64,000 bases of DNA from a virus. Shown here one piece after another: positions 56,234 through 63,554 of this stretch (position 1 is the stretch's first letter; each line of letters starts with the position of its first letter). The DNA is taken from the IMG/VR virus record IMGVR_UViG_3300042549_004948, positions 62,001 to 126,000 of that record; one strand, written 5' to 3'. The notes under the pieces are model-generated. The model did not search any database. It was not told the DNA's origin and worked only from the letters and a program-made list of their open reading frames with translations. Both the position numbers and the translations under genes were made by a program.

Positions 56234-56593
56234 TTACTTTTTGATTATTATATTTGTTTTATATTCAGTGCCTTGAATGTCTATAAGTATTAAATTATAG
56301 TCGCCATTTTTAAGATCAGAAAAATCTAACTTTTTTGTTACATTAGAACTTTCTGCAGTAAAACCTAATATTTTTAATTCTTTTCCAAGTAAATTTGTTA
56401 CCTGGAGTGAATACTTGGCGTTTGTAGTTAACGTCATGTCAACTACTATATTTGAGCCATTTGAAACAATTGGAGAAACTTTGTTAATAACAGATGCTTT
56501 GGGAATAGCACCTAATTCTATTTTTAGAGGCTCAATTTGTATTTTTGTGCATCCAACAAATATAAATATCAAGATGTATAGTAGCTTTTTCAT
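56234..56593 (-). CDS. Lipoprotein with sorting-domain-like C-terminus
   Basis: 119 residues. MKKLLYILIFIFVGCTKIQ is a lipoprotein signal with Cys15. The C-terminal 80 residues (YSLQVTNLLGKELKILGFTAESSNVTKKLDFSDLKNGDYNLILIDIQGTEYKTNIIIKK) look like a type IX secretion sorting domain (SxxVYDxxGxxV...LxxGxYxLxxxxxGxxxxxKIIIxK). A type IX signal on a lipoprotein is odd, so it could be a decoy or a domesticated fragment. It precedes the cohesin-like gene by 1 nt. Confidence 0.65.
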   Translation of the reverse strand: MKKLLYILIFIFVGCTKIQIEPLKIELGAIPKASVINKVSPIVSNGSNIVVDMTLTTNAKYSLQVTNLLGKELKILGFTAESSNVTKKLDFSDLKNGDYNLILIDIQGTEYKTNIIIKK

Positions 56594-56594
56594 A

Positions 56595-58364
56595 TTAATT
56601 AAAGTTATTGTATCCGGTTAATTTTATGGACTGAGTATTTAAATTGATTCCTAACTGATTGCCATTATTGTCTGAAGCATCCAGGTTCGAGGTTATTTGT
56701 ATTTTAGTATTCAGATCTAACCCGTTTTCGAGTGCCGAGAATTTTAGTTTAAATGGTAGTGATGCGCCTATTATAGAATTTTTAAGATCTTTGTCTATAG
56801 CTCCAAATTTTATTTTACCTTCTTTAGAATTAGCAAATACATACCATGAATTAGGTACTTCAGATTTAATATCCTCAAATTTTACTTTAGTATTATCATA
56901 GACAAATTCAAATTGTATTGCAGATACATTATTTCCTTTAGTGTCTAAATTTATAGGAATTTCTATATTGTTTGATGTGATAACTATATTTTTTAAATTA
57001 ACATCTATATAAGAAACATTTTTAATATCATTAAAACCATATGCAGCATTTGAAAGCCCAGATAATAACAAACTATTTTTTGCGGTTGTTATAGTTTGTC
57101 CATTTAATACAACTTGAGAAGAGTGAGACCTATTTATATCTCCTGGTACTATATATTTTAAATCAACTGTATCAGCCACACTTTTAGTTTTGAACTTAAC
57201 TTTAAAAGAGTTCATATCTGTAAGTGTTAGTTGCAAAGCTTCATCTACACCAACATTGTCAAAATAGTTTTTTGTGAATATAGGCAAATTAGTAATATTA
57301 GAATTAGCTTGGCTATTAAATATAGTGTCCGCTCCTACTGCTTGAGCAAAAAGTAAGGCTAAATCTCCTCCGTCAAACTTTTGATTTCTATTAACATCTG
57401 CTGCAAAAAAACTCATTCCTGATGTCATTGAAATTTTATTAAATGTTCCATCAAGGTTTTGTTTAATAAATTCATTTTGTGCTGCTGTGTAATCTGATAC
57501 TGTTACAGCTCTAGATAGTATGCTCCCTAAACTATCTGAAGGGATCCATGCGGATGCATAATAAGTTGTATTAGGCAAAATCTCACTAGATAAATTATAA
57601 GATCCATTAGTACCAACTGATCTACTTGCTCTTAGTATATTATTAGTAGAATCTGTAAAAGCTAGTGTAGGCTTTAAATTACCAAATAAATTTCCGTTGA
57701 CTTGAAAAGTTCCGCGAATTAGTGCATTTAAATTGGGATCTAGATTAATCCAAGCAGAATTAGGTTTGGGCATTGTAATTGTCATTTCTTGACCTGAGTT
57801 ACTCCATCCGTATGCAAAGTTATAATAAATAGAATCATAAGCAAAACCTGCTTGGATATTAACTACTTTAAAACGAAGATAACAAAGAACACCATTGTTC
57901 AGTTGTGTCATATTACCATTAGGAGTGGCAGTATTAATGTTAATACGATTAATAGCTTTAGTTTGTCCTTGTGCATATTGATACTGCGCATTTTGTGAAT
58001 TTTGCAAACCATTCTCGGTATTATTGTTTGCATTATTAAACCAATTATATCCTGGATAGTAATTATTAGAAAACGAAGTTTGAGTTCCAATAGGAATAGC
58101 TTCTGTTCCTGATTGTGGAAACACAATTCCTATCATACTGATAGCCGATATTTGATGTTGGAAGTCAAGATAAAAGTTTCTTATATTAGAGTTATTATTC
58201 TTTAATACAAGAGCGACTTCAACTGTATCATCTTTTTCAATGGCTCCGCCATTAATATCTGTAGTTATTAAGTTAGGCCAGATTTTAAGTTCTGGTGGTG
58301 TATTCTGGCTATAGGATGAAAAAGCAACTATAAAAGTAGCTAAAAGCAAAATTATTTTTTTCAT
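56595..58364 (-). CDS. Secreted protein with cohesin-like and dockerin-like parts
   Basis: 589 residues. Signal peptide MKKIILLLATFIVAFSSYSQ. Residues ~40-210 and ~450-585 read as cohesin-type beta-sandwiches (NISAIQFEFVYDNTKVKFEDI...). A central dockerin-like loop pair (FFAADVNRNQKFDGGDLALLFAQAV) is typical of calcium-binding dockerins. Proteins like this mediate surface or matrix contacts. The small lipoprotein at 56234 is the next gene. In the phage context it may remodel the host surface. Confidence 0.65.
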   Translation of the reverse strand: MKKIILLLATFIVAFSSYSQNTPPELKIWPNLITTDINGGAIEKDDTVEVALVLKNNNSNIRNFYLDFQHQISAISMIGIVFPQSGTEAIPIGTQTSFSNNYYPGYNWFNNANNNTENGLQNSQNAQYQYAQGQTKAINRININTATPNGNMTQLNNGVLCYLRFKVVNIQAGFAYDSIYYNFAYGWSNSGQEMTITMPKPNSAWINLDPNLNALIRGTFQVNGNLFGNLKPTLAFTDSTNNILRASRSVGTNGSYNLSSEILPNTTYYASAWIPSDSLGSILSRAVTVSDYTAAQNEFIKQNLDGTFNKISMTSGMSFFAADVNRNQKFDGGDLALLFAQAVGADTIFNSQANSNITNLPIFTKNYFDNVGVDEALQLTLTDMNSFKVKFKTKSVADTVDLKYIVPGDINRSHSSQVVLNGQTITTAKNSLLLSGLSNAAYGFNDIKNVSYIDVNLKNIVITSNNIEIPINLDTKGNNVSAIQFEFVYDNTKVKFEDIKSEVPNSWYVFANSKEGKIKFGAIDKDLKNSIIGASLPFKLKFSALENGLDLNTKIQITSNLDASDNNGNQLGINLNTQSIKLTGYNNFN

Positions 58365-58368
58365 ATTT

Positions 58369-58998
58369 TTAATCTAGTAATTTAGTAATCAACGCAACAC
58401 AGGTTTTCTTAACTGCATTTCTCATGACCGTTGAATTAAATTGACCAGATTCAGAAATCAATAATGTTGAGGTGGAGATTTCTGAAGACTCATCTGTGAC
58501 AGTTTGTCTTTTGATGATCTTACCTTTATTGTCTAATAGTACTCCTTCCATTCTAATGATGACAGCGTTTTCATCTTTGTGGAATATAGACACATTGGTA
58601 TTAGTTTGTTTTTGATCCATATAAACTATATTTGCACTGATCAAAAACTCGGCGTCTTCTTTGTTTGTTAAATTATAACCTTTATCTTGAGCAACTTCTT
58701 CTATAATATTTTTAACTCCAAAAGCTAGATTTTTGTTACCTGTCATCGGACCTATTTTCACACTATTTACAACAGTATTAATGTAGATCGTTTTATATTG
58801 CGCAGAGAATGCGCTAGATTTACTAAAAGTTCCGTCAAATTTATGTATATACCAAGTATTAATTGACGTAGCTATATTTTTAAACCCAGAAAAATCTAAA
58901 ACTATTAAGCTAATTTGTAAAAATAGTCCTAGAAGGACAAAAGATATAATTAACTTTAGAAATAATTGTTCTAAAAGAATATATATATACTTATTCAC
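58369..58998 (-). CDS. Secreted/anchored protein, CsgG-related class possible
   Basis: 209 residues from the GTG at 58998 (VNKYIYILLEQLFLKLIISFVLLGLFLQ...), chosen because an ATATTTAT box lies 19 nt upstream; an ATG at 59034 is possible. One N-terminal membrane segment is followed by a periplasmic-like domain (AQYKTIYINTVVNSVKIGPMTGNKNLAFGVKNIIEEVAQDKGYNLTNKEDAEFLISANIVYMDQKQTN) like the second fold of CsgG-type or LptE-like proteins. Function not known. Confidence 0.55.
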   Translation of the reverse strand: MNKYIYILLEQLFLKLIISFVLLGLFLQISLIVLDFSGFKNIATSINTWYIHKFDGTFSKSSAFSAQYKTIYINTVVNSVKIGPMTGNKNLAFGVKNIIEEVAQDKGYNLTNKEDAEFLISANIVYMDQKQTNTNVSIFHKDENAVIIRMEGVLLDNKGKIIKRQTVTDESSEISTSTLLISESGQFNSTVMRNAVKKTCVALITKLLD

Positions 58999-59017
58999 TC
59001 TATAATTGGTTATATAA

Positions 59018-59025
59018 ATAAATAT
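59018..59025 (-). promoter_or_regulatory. ATATTTAT box before the 58369-58998 gene
   Basis: The minus strand reads GATATTTATTTATATAACC, 19 nt before the GTG at 58998. It overlaps the alternative longer reading frame, which supports the shorter start. Confidence 0.4.
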
Positions 59026-59053
59026 CAAAACCAATTATTAATTTATAAAGTAT

Positions 59054-59311
59054 CTATTTAAATTTAGCCAAAGTTGATTTAAGTTGATCTTTAGACATAA
59101 CTCCAGAACTTCTGAACAGGGTATTTCCTGCATGATCTACAACTACAATAGTTGGAACTGCGCTAATTTCATACTTTTGAGAAAAAGTAGTATCATAATC
59201 AACGTTAATATCGTTTATAGAAATACCTAAATCTCTTGAAACTTCTTGAACAATAGGCTTAAAAACTTTACACGGTCCACACCATGGAGCTGAGAAATAC
59301 AAAACTTGCAT
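59054..59311 (-). CDS. Thioredoxin-like protein
   Basis: 85 residues. FSAPWCGPCKVFKPIV is the classic WCGPC site at residues 10-14, and ISAVPTIVVVD supplies the cis-proline. No signal peptide, so it works in the cytoplasm; many T4-like phages carry a small thioredoxin or glutaredoxin to feed ribonucleotide reductase. It starts 1 nt after the secreted nuclease stop. Confidence 0.9.
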   Translation of the reverse strand: MQVLYFSAPWCGPCKVFKPIVQEVSRDLGISINDINVDYDTTFSQKYEISAVPTIVVVDHAGNTLFRSSGVMSKDQLKSTLAKFK

Positions 59312-59312
59312 A

Positions 59313-59957
59313 TTACTTTATTTTAAATTTTAAATTCGTTAACTTTTCTACTTCTTCTATTGTTACTTTGTTATCTTCTATACCGTTAGGTTTAGATTGA
59401 TCATTTTGAAAGATATAAGCTAGCCAACTATTAGAACTCTTTATGTATAAAACTTTCCAACACTTTTCAGGAATAGATAGTCTTCCTACCTTCTTGGCCT
59501 CTCCTACTGATCCTGTCCATATTTTTATAGAGTCTTGAGCTTTTGCCCACTCTCTAGTTTTCATCTCTAGTATCTTCCAGTCTCCTCTATTCAATGATCC
59601 GTATTGTGGAGTCATATTTGAAAAGTAGAAAGACTCTTTCATAGCATCAGGCCCAGAACATTGATTATCGGCTGCTGGGGCCATGTGGCCGCGATCAAAG
59701 CCAGATCCAATATAATCTTTAGCTATGTTTGTTTCAGCCTCTAGAAGTGGATCAGGTACAAACTGGTCTTTTCTTGGTATTGGATTTGTACACGATACTT
59801 TTTGCTTGGTTAACCACCACTCCACAAGTACTGGATACTTTAAAGATTTAGAAAATACTGTAGTATACTCTTTATGATTTAACCTTACTGTATCTTGTGC
59901 CTTTAATGACACACTAAAAAAAAGAACTATTGCAATTGAGTATAATAATTTAAACAT
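59313..59957 (-). CDS. Secreted DNA/RNA non-specific nuclease
   Basis: 214 residues. Signal peptide MFKLLYSIAIVLFFSVSLKAQ. GSGFDRGHMAPAADN is the DRGH motif with the catalytic His of NUC1/EndA nucleases, FYFSNMTPQYGSLNRGDW carries the metal-binding Asn. A secreted nuclease in a phage could degrade extracellular DNA, prevent entry of other DNA or release nucleotides. Promoter box at 59966-59973. Confidence 0.88.
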   Translation of the reverse strand: MFKLLYSIAIVLFFSVSLKAQDTVRLNHKEYTTVFSKSLKYPVLVEWWLTKQKVSCTNPIPRKDQFVPDPLLEAETNIAKDYIGSGFDRGHMAPAADNQCSGPDAMKESFYFSNMTPQYGSLNRGDWKILEMKTREWAKAQDSIKIWTGSVGEAKKVGRLSIPEKCWKVLYIKSSNSWLAYIFQNDQSKPNGIEDNKVTIEEVEKLTNLKFKIK

Positions 59958-60127
59958 TCTTTATTATAAATATCGATTGTTCTAATTGTTCTTTTAGGAT
60001 TAAAGGTATAGGAGTTTTTAGGTTTATTTTTCTTTTGCCACTCTTCGTATTTATCTTCTTGAAGCCAATGGTCTGTTTGCTTCTTCATTATTTTTAGAAG
60101 CTGGTCTCGTCTTTGTTCGTAACTCAT
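59927..60127 (-). CDS. Small basic protein, unknown function
   Basis: 66 residues (MSYEQRRDQLLKIMKKQTDHWLQEDKYEEWQKKNKPKNSYTFNPKRTIRTIDI...), charged and helical at the start. It overlaps the nuclease gene by 31 nt in another frame and so also overlaps the nuclease promoter box. No family known. Preceded by a TATATTTG box at about 60131-60138. Confidence 0.45.
   Translation of the reverse strand: MSYEQRRDQLLKIMKKQTDHWLQEDKYEEWQKKNKPKNSYTFNPKRTIRTIDIYNKECLNYYTQLQ
59966..59973 (-). promoter_or_regulatory. ATATTTAT box before the nuclease gene
   Basis: The minus strand reads CGATATTTATAATAAAGAATG, 8 nt before the ATG at 59957. Confidence 0.45.
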
Positions 60128-60144
60128 ATATCAAATATAAAAAA

Positions 60145-60163
60145 AACCTCTTATTTAGAGGTT
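60145..60163 (-). terminator. Rho-independent terminator after the DUF1501 gene
   Basis: The minus strand reads AACCTCT-AAATA-AGAGGTT followed by TTTTTT, 29 nt after the stop of the DUF1501 gene. A 15-bp inverted repeat ATAGTGATTCACTAT lies between (60174-60188). Confidence 0.88.
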
Positions 60164-60191
60164 ATCTTTATTTATAGTGATTCACTATTTT

Positions 60192-61646
60192 TTAAACTAT
60201 GATTCCGTTAACTACTTTACCAGCTACATCGGTAAGTCTATATCTTCTTCCTAAGTGTTTATATGTAAGCGTTTCGTGATCTATTCCCATCAAGTGTAAT
60301 ATTGTTGCGTGGAAGTCATGAACATCTACAGGATCTTTTATAATATTGTATCCAAATTCATCTGTTTCTCCATAAACAATACCGGGCTTAATTCCTCCAC
60401 CTGCCATCCAGATGCTGAAACACTTTGGATGATGATCTCTGCCATAATTTATAGGATCAATTCTTCCTTGACAAAAGTTTGTTCTTCCAAATTCACCACC
60501 CCAGATTACGAGTGTTTCGTCAAGGAGTCCACGTTGCTTCAAGTCTTTTATAAGTGCTGCTGAAGCGCGGTCTACGTCTTCTGCCTGCATTTTCATATCG
60601 TTAACAAGATTGCCATGGGTATCCCATCCTTGGTGATAGAGTTGAACAAAACGAACGCCTGATTCAGTTAACTTTCTTGCTAGCAAACAATTCGCAGCAT
60701 ATGTTCCAGGAATTAAACAATCTGCTCCATACATTTTAATGACATGGTCAGGTTCTTTATTTAAGTCTGTTAATTCAGGAACTGCTGTTTGCATACGATA
60801 AGACATTTCGTATTGTTGAATTCTGGTATTTATCTCAGGATCTCCAAAATTTTGAAATGCTTCGGTGTTAAACTTTGCTAGTTGATCTAGCATATCTCTT
60901 CTATTTTGCTTATTGTGTCCTTCTGGATTTTTAAGATATAATACTGGATCTTCGCCGCTGCTAAACACAACTCCTTGGTGCATACTATCTAAAAAACCAT
61001 TGCTCCAAAGTTTTGAATATACACCCTGACCATTGCCGCGTCCACGGGAAAGCAAAACCGTATAAGCAGGAAGATTAGAATTTTCACTTCCAAGTCCATA
61101 ACTCATCCATGCACCCATACTAGGTCTATTGCCTTGTTGTGCACCTGTTTGGAAAAATGTTAGTGCAGGATCGTGGTTAATTGCTTCTGTATTCATACTT
61201 CTGATGATACAGATATCGTCTGCTATTGATCCTATATGTGGAAATAAACTTGATATAGAAGCACCTGATTGTCCGTACTGATTGAAACCAAATGCAGAGC
61301 CTACCAATGGGAACTTATCTTGGTTTGCAGTCATGCCAGTTAACCTTTGCCCATTTCGTATTGAGGCAGGTAGATCTTGACCATGCATTGTATTCAATAG
61401 AGGTTTGTGATCAAAGGTTTCAAGTTGAGACGGTGCTCCATTTTGAAACAAGTATATAACTCGTTTTGCTTTTGGTGCAAATTGTGCAATACCAAGTGGT
61501 AAAGATTTAACTTCTCCACTAGATCCAAACAATTGATCTTTGAATAGCATGGTTCCTAAAGCAGCGCTTCCGATACCTAGACCTGCCTTTGTTAGAAAAT
61601 GCCTTCTAGTAATGTTTAGTCTAAACTGTTTTTCTTGGTTTTCCAT
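60192..61646 (-). CDS. DUF1501 (sulfatase-fold) protein with Tat signal
   Basis: 484 residues, full length. ITRRHFLTKAGLGIGSAALGTMLF is a twin-arginine signal. RVIYLFQNGAPSQLETFDHKP is the metal-site start of the DUF1501/alkaline-phosphatase fold, with later GWDTHGNLVNDM, VIWGGEFGRTNFCQG, GRDHHPKCFSIWMAGGGIKPG and DPVDVHDFHATILHLMGIDHETLTY. The family is typical of Planctomycetota and Bacteroidota, where it pairs with DUF1553/DUF1800 proteins. No partner is seen here. Likely taken from a host; substrate unknown. Confidence 0.88.
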   Translation of the reverse strand: MENQEKQFRLNITRRHFLTKAGLGIGSAALGTMLFKDQLFGSSGEVKSLPLGIAQFAPKAKRVIYLFQNGAPSQLETFDHKPLLNTMHGQDLPASIRNGQRLTGMTANQDKFPLVGSAFGFNQYGQSGASISSLFPHIGSIADDICIIRSMNTEAINHDPALTFFQTGAQQGNRPSMGAWMSYGLGSENSNLPAYTVLLSRGRGNGQGVYSKLWSNGFLDSMHQGVVFSSGEDPVLYLKNPEGHNKQNRRDMLDQLAKFNTEAFQNFGDPEINTRIQQYEMSYRMQTAVPELTDLNKEPDHVIKMYGADCLIPGTYAANCLLARKLTESGVRFVQLYHQGWDTHGNLVNDMKMQAEDVDRASAALIKDLKQRGLLDETLVIWGGEFGRTNFCQGRIDPINYGRDHHPKCFSIWMAGGGIKPGIVYGETDEFGYNIIKDPVDVHDFHATILHLMGIDHETLTYKHLGRRYRLTDVAGKVVNGIIV

Positions 61647-61662
61647 ACTAATAAATATTTAA

Positions 61663-61749
61663 TTAGATAGTGGAGCTTTGATTGCCGTGTGTGATTGATA
61701 GTTCTAACTTTATTATTCTTGTAATTCTAGGATCAGAATAATTTTGCAT
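61663..61749 (-). CDS. 28-residue frame, uncertain
   Basis: ATG at 61749 (MQNYSDPRITRIIKLELSI), TAA at 61663. Fills the gap between DUF1501 and the 61762 gene. Too short to judge; it could be a small peptide or the remains of a gene. Confidence 0.3.
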   Translation of the reverse strand: MQNYSDPRITRIIKLELSITHGNQSSTI

Positions 61750-61761
61750 GCTTATATTTTA

Positions 61762-62154
61762 TTACAATTCATTTGCATATTTTTTACCGTCTTCTGTAAG
61801 AGAATAAAGTATATCTCCATTTTCTCCTACTGAAACTTTTGCTAATCCTTTATCTACTAATCCATCTAGTAGCTCTTGAGTGTGTTTTAATGATGCTTTT
61901 TCGTAACACTTTTTTACATCCTCATCTGTTATTAGATAAGTCTCTTTATTTCCTTTTAGATACTCTACATAGCTATCTAGTGCTAGATTATAAACACCGT
62001 TGCACCAGTCGTCTAAAAGCTCTGAATCCATGTTTCCTTCTCCTAATTTAGAAATTTCATAAGAGATATCCATCGCGTATTCTTCAGGTAAAGTATACTT
62101 TTTATTCTGCATATTCTGGGTGATTTTGTAACCAATCTGATATTGTAAGTCCAT
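61762..62154 (-). CDS. 130-residue protein with winged-helix-like end
   Basis: An N-terminal helical part (YQIGYKITQNMQNKKYTLPEEYAMDISYEISKL) and a C-terminal part (HTQELLDGLVDKGLAKVSVGENGDILYSLTEDGKKYANEL) that reads as a winged-helix end with L-T-x-x-G-x-x-Y/A. May be a small DNA-binding protein. Overlaps the next upstream gene by 53 nt. Confidence 0.55.
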   Translation of the reverse strand: MDLQYQIGYKITQNMQNKKYTLPEEYAMDISYEISKLGEGNMDSELLDDWCNGVYNLALDSYVEYLKGNKETYLITDEDVKKCYEKASLKHTQELLDGLVDKGLAKVSVGENGDILYSLTEDGKKYANEL

Positions 62155-62410
62155 AACAAAGATCGAACCATGCCATTTCCGTCTGAGCTGATTTTAGATT
62201 AGTTCTAAGTTTAGTTTTTATGAACTTAGTACCCCACTCTTTCCATTCTTTATTCTGAGCTTCTGTCATGGTCCATTGTTGATACCAGTTGTCAGTTCTA
62301 CCTTCAACATCTTTGTATCTAATATCGTGGCCTGCAAACTCAAACATTTTATCAATAAGAGTTATTGCCATCTGTTCTTTTGTTTGACGTTTTTTTTCTG
62401 GTCTTGTCAT
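62102..62410 (-). CDS. 102-residue phage protein, unknown function
   Basis: MTRPEKKRQTKEQMAITLIDKMFEFAGHDIRYKDVEGRTDNWYQQWTMTEAQNKEWKEWGTKF-x-x-x-x-L: The D-x-x-W-Y-x-x-x-x-M-T-x-x-Q-x-x-x-W-x-x-W motif is typical of a widespread small T4-like phage family of unknown role. Overlaps the 61762 gene. Confidence 0.65.
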   Translation of the reverse strand: MTRPEKKRQTKEQMAITLIDKMFEFAGHDIRYKDVEGRTDNWYQQWTMTEAQNKEWKEWGTKFIKTKLRTNLKSAQTEMAWFDLCYGLTISDWLQNHPEYAE

Positions 62411-62417
62411 GTAACTT

Positions 62418-62687
62418 TTATTTTAGCATGTATAAAATATCTTCAAACTTTTTAGCTGCTATGGAATCTTCTTGTTTTAGATTTTCTAGAGTTACTTCGT
62501 ATCTTTCTAGGTCTATTCTTAAAATATTAATAGAGTCAAGTAACTCTGCTTTATAGATATCCCCGCCTCCTTCAAGTCCTATTTCAGAACAACTGTAATT
62601 TTTTATAATCATATTTTGATAACCTACTAGAATTACTAAAATTGCAACTATAGCAAAGTAAACTAGATATCGTAACTTATTTTTCAT
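62418..62687 (-). CDS. Membrane-anchored coiled-coil protein
   Basis: 89 residues from the ATG at 62687 (MKNKLRYLVYFAIVAILVILVGYQN), which follows an A-rich leader; the longer frame upstream overlaps another gene and is rejected. One membrane span at ~5-25 and a coiled coil (ELLDSINILRIDLERYEVTLENLKQEDSIAAKKF). The layout matches i-spanins. Paired with the 62689 gene. Confidence 0.55.
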   Translation of the reverse strand: MKNKLRYLVYFAIVAILVILVGYQNMIIKNYSCSEIGLEGGGDIYKAELLDSINILRIDLERYEVTLENLKQEDSIAAKKFEDILYMLK

Positions 62688-62688
62688 A

Positions 62689-62880
62689 TTAAAATATTTC
62701 ATCATGTAAATTTTCATCCCATCCGTCGCGACCAGCTTTATTGTGGATATCTTTATCCCAATTAAAGAAATCTTTTCCTTTCTGTTTTGAAGTTTGCCTT
62801 TTGATGTAATCAATACCACCTGATAAAAGCCAAGTAAGAGATGCTGAGATTGCGACGATAAATAAAACTAAGCCTAACAT
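62689..62880 (-). CDS. Small membrane protein
   Basis: 63 residues, one membrane span at the start (MLGLVLFIVAISASLTWLLSGG), then a polar, Lys/Asp-rich tail (RQTSKQKGKDFFNWDKDIHNKAGRDGW). It ends 1 nt before the start of the coiled-coil protein gene. The pair could be a membrane complex; no function known. Confidence 0.5.
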   Translation of the reverse strand: MLGLVLFIVAISASLTWLLSGGIDYIKRQTSKQKGKDFFNWDKDIHNKAGRDGWDENLHDEIF

Positions 62881-62920
62881 ATTATATTTTTTAAATTGGT
62901 TACATCGCTAATGCCGCTAA

Positions 62921-63502
62921 TCAATCCCACCAGCCTCTTAAATCTGATCCGTCATAATCTTTATACTCCTTATATTTTTTCCCTTCTATTATCTGCCATA
63001 ATTCTTTCCACTCTTTTGCTTCTAGTTGATGTGCTTTACTGAAGATCATTTTGTTATGTAACTTCTGTTCTTCTGTCTCTTCATCGACTAACATATAATT
63101 TCCATTATCAGTCTTTTCAAAACCAAAATCTGATAGGTACAATTCTCCAAACTCTTTTTCAATCCTCTCTAGATAGCTGTCTTGTATCTTATTTTCCAAT
63201 AACTCTATAGCCCTTCTCATTTTAGCTAGCTTCTTGTTTAGACTCGTAGATTCTTCATTTCCACCTACTATCATTCCAGCTTCTTGAATCTCAAGAGATT
63301 TTTTTAACACTTCTAAAGTAAACCGATAATCCCACCAGCGGTGAGACCACAATTCACGGCGAAAACTCCAAACGTTCCTAATGAACCCAGGGAGTCCGTA
63401 TCGTACGGCATCATAAGCCTTATAAATAGGGCTTTCATGCCATCTTAATTTCCTCAAACTCTTGAAAAAAGAATCTTCTGCGATAATATTCATAACCTCC
63501 AT
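62921..63502 (-). CDS. 193-residue phage protein, related to 12204-12833
   Basis: MEVMNIIAEDSFFKSLRKLRWHESPIYKAYDAVRYGLPGFIRNVWSFRRELWSHRWWDYRFTLEVLKKSLE shows a W-R-x-E-L-W-x-x-R-W-W-D-Y aromatic-basic motif. A middle helix pair and an acidic end follow. A similar layout occurs in the 12204 product. These proteins are common in large phages, function unknown. A second ATG three codons on is possible. Confidence 0.6.
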   Translation of the reverse strand: MEVMNIIAEDSFFKSLRKLRWHESPIYKAYDAVRYGLPGFIRNVWSFRRELWSHRWWDYRFTLEVLKKSLEIQEAGMIVGGNEESTSLNKKLAKMRRAIELLENKIQDSYLERIEKEFGELYLSDFGFEKTDNGNYMLVDEETEEQKLHNKMIFSKAHQLEAKEWKELWQIIEGKKYKEYKDYDGSDLRGWWD

Positions 63503-63554
63503 TTATAACAAATATATGAAAAAAATAAAAAAGAATAAAAACTATGTCTATAGT

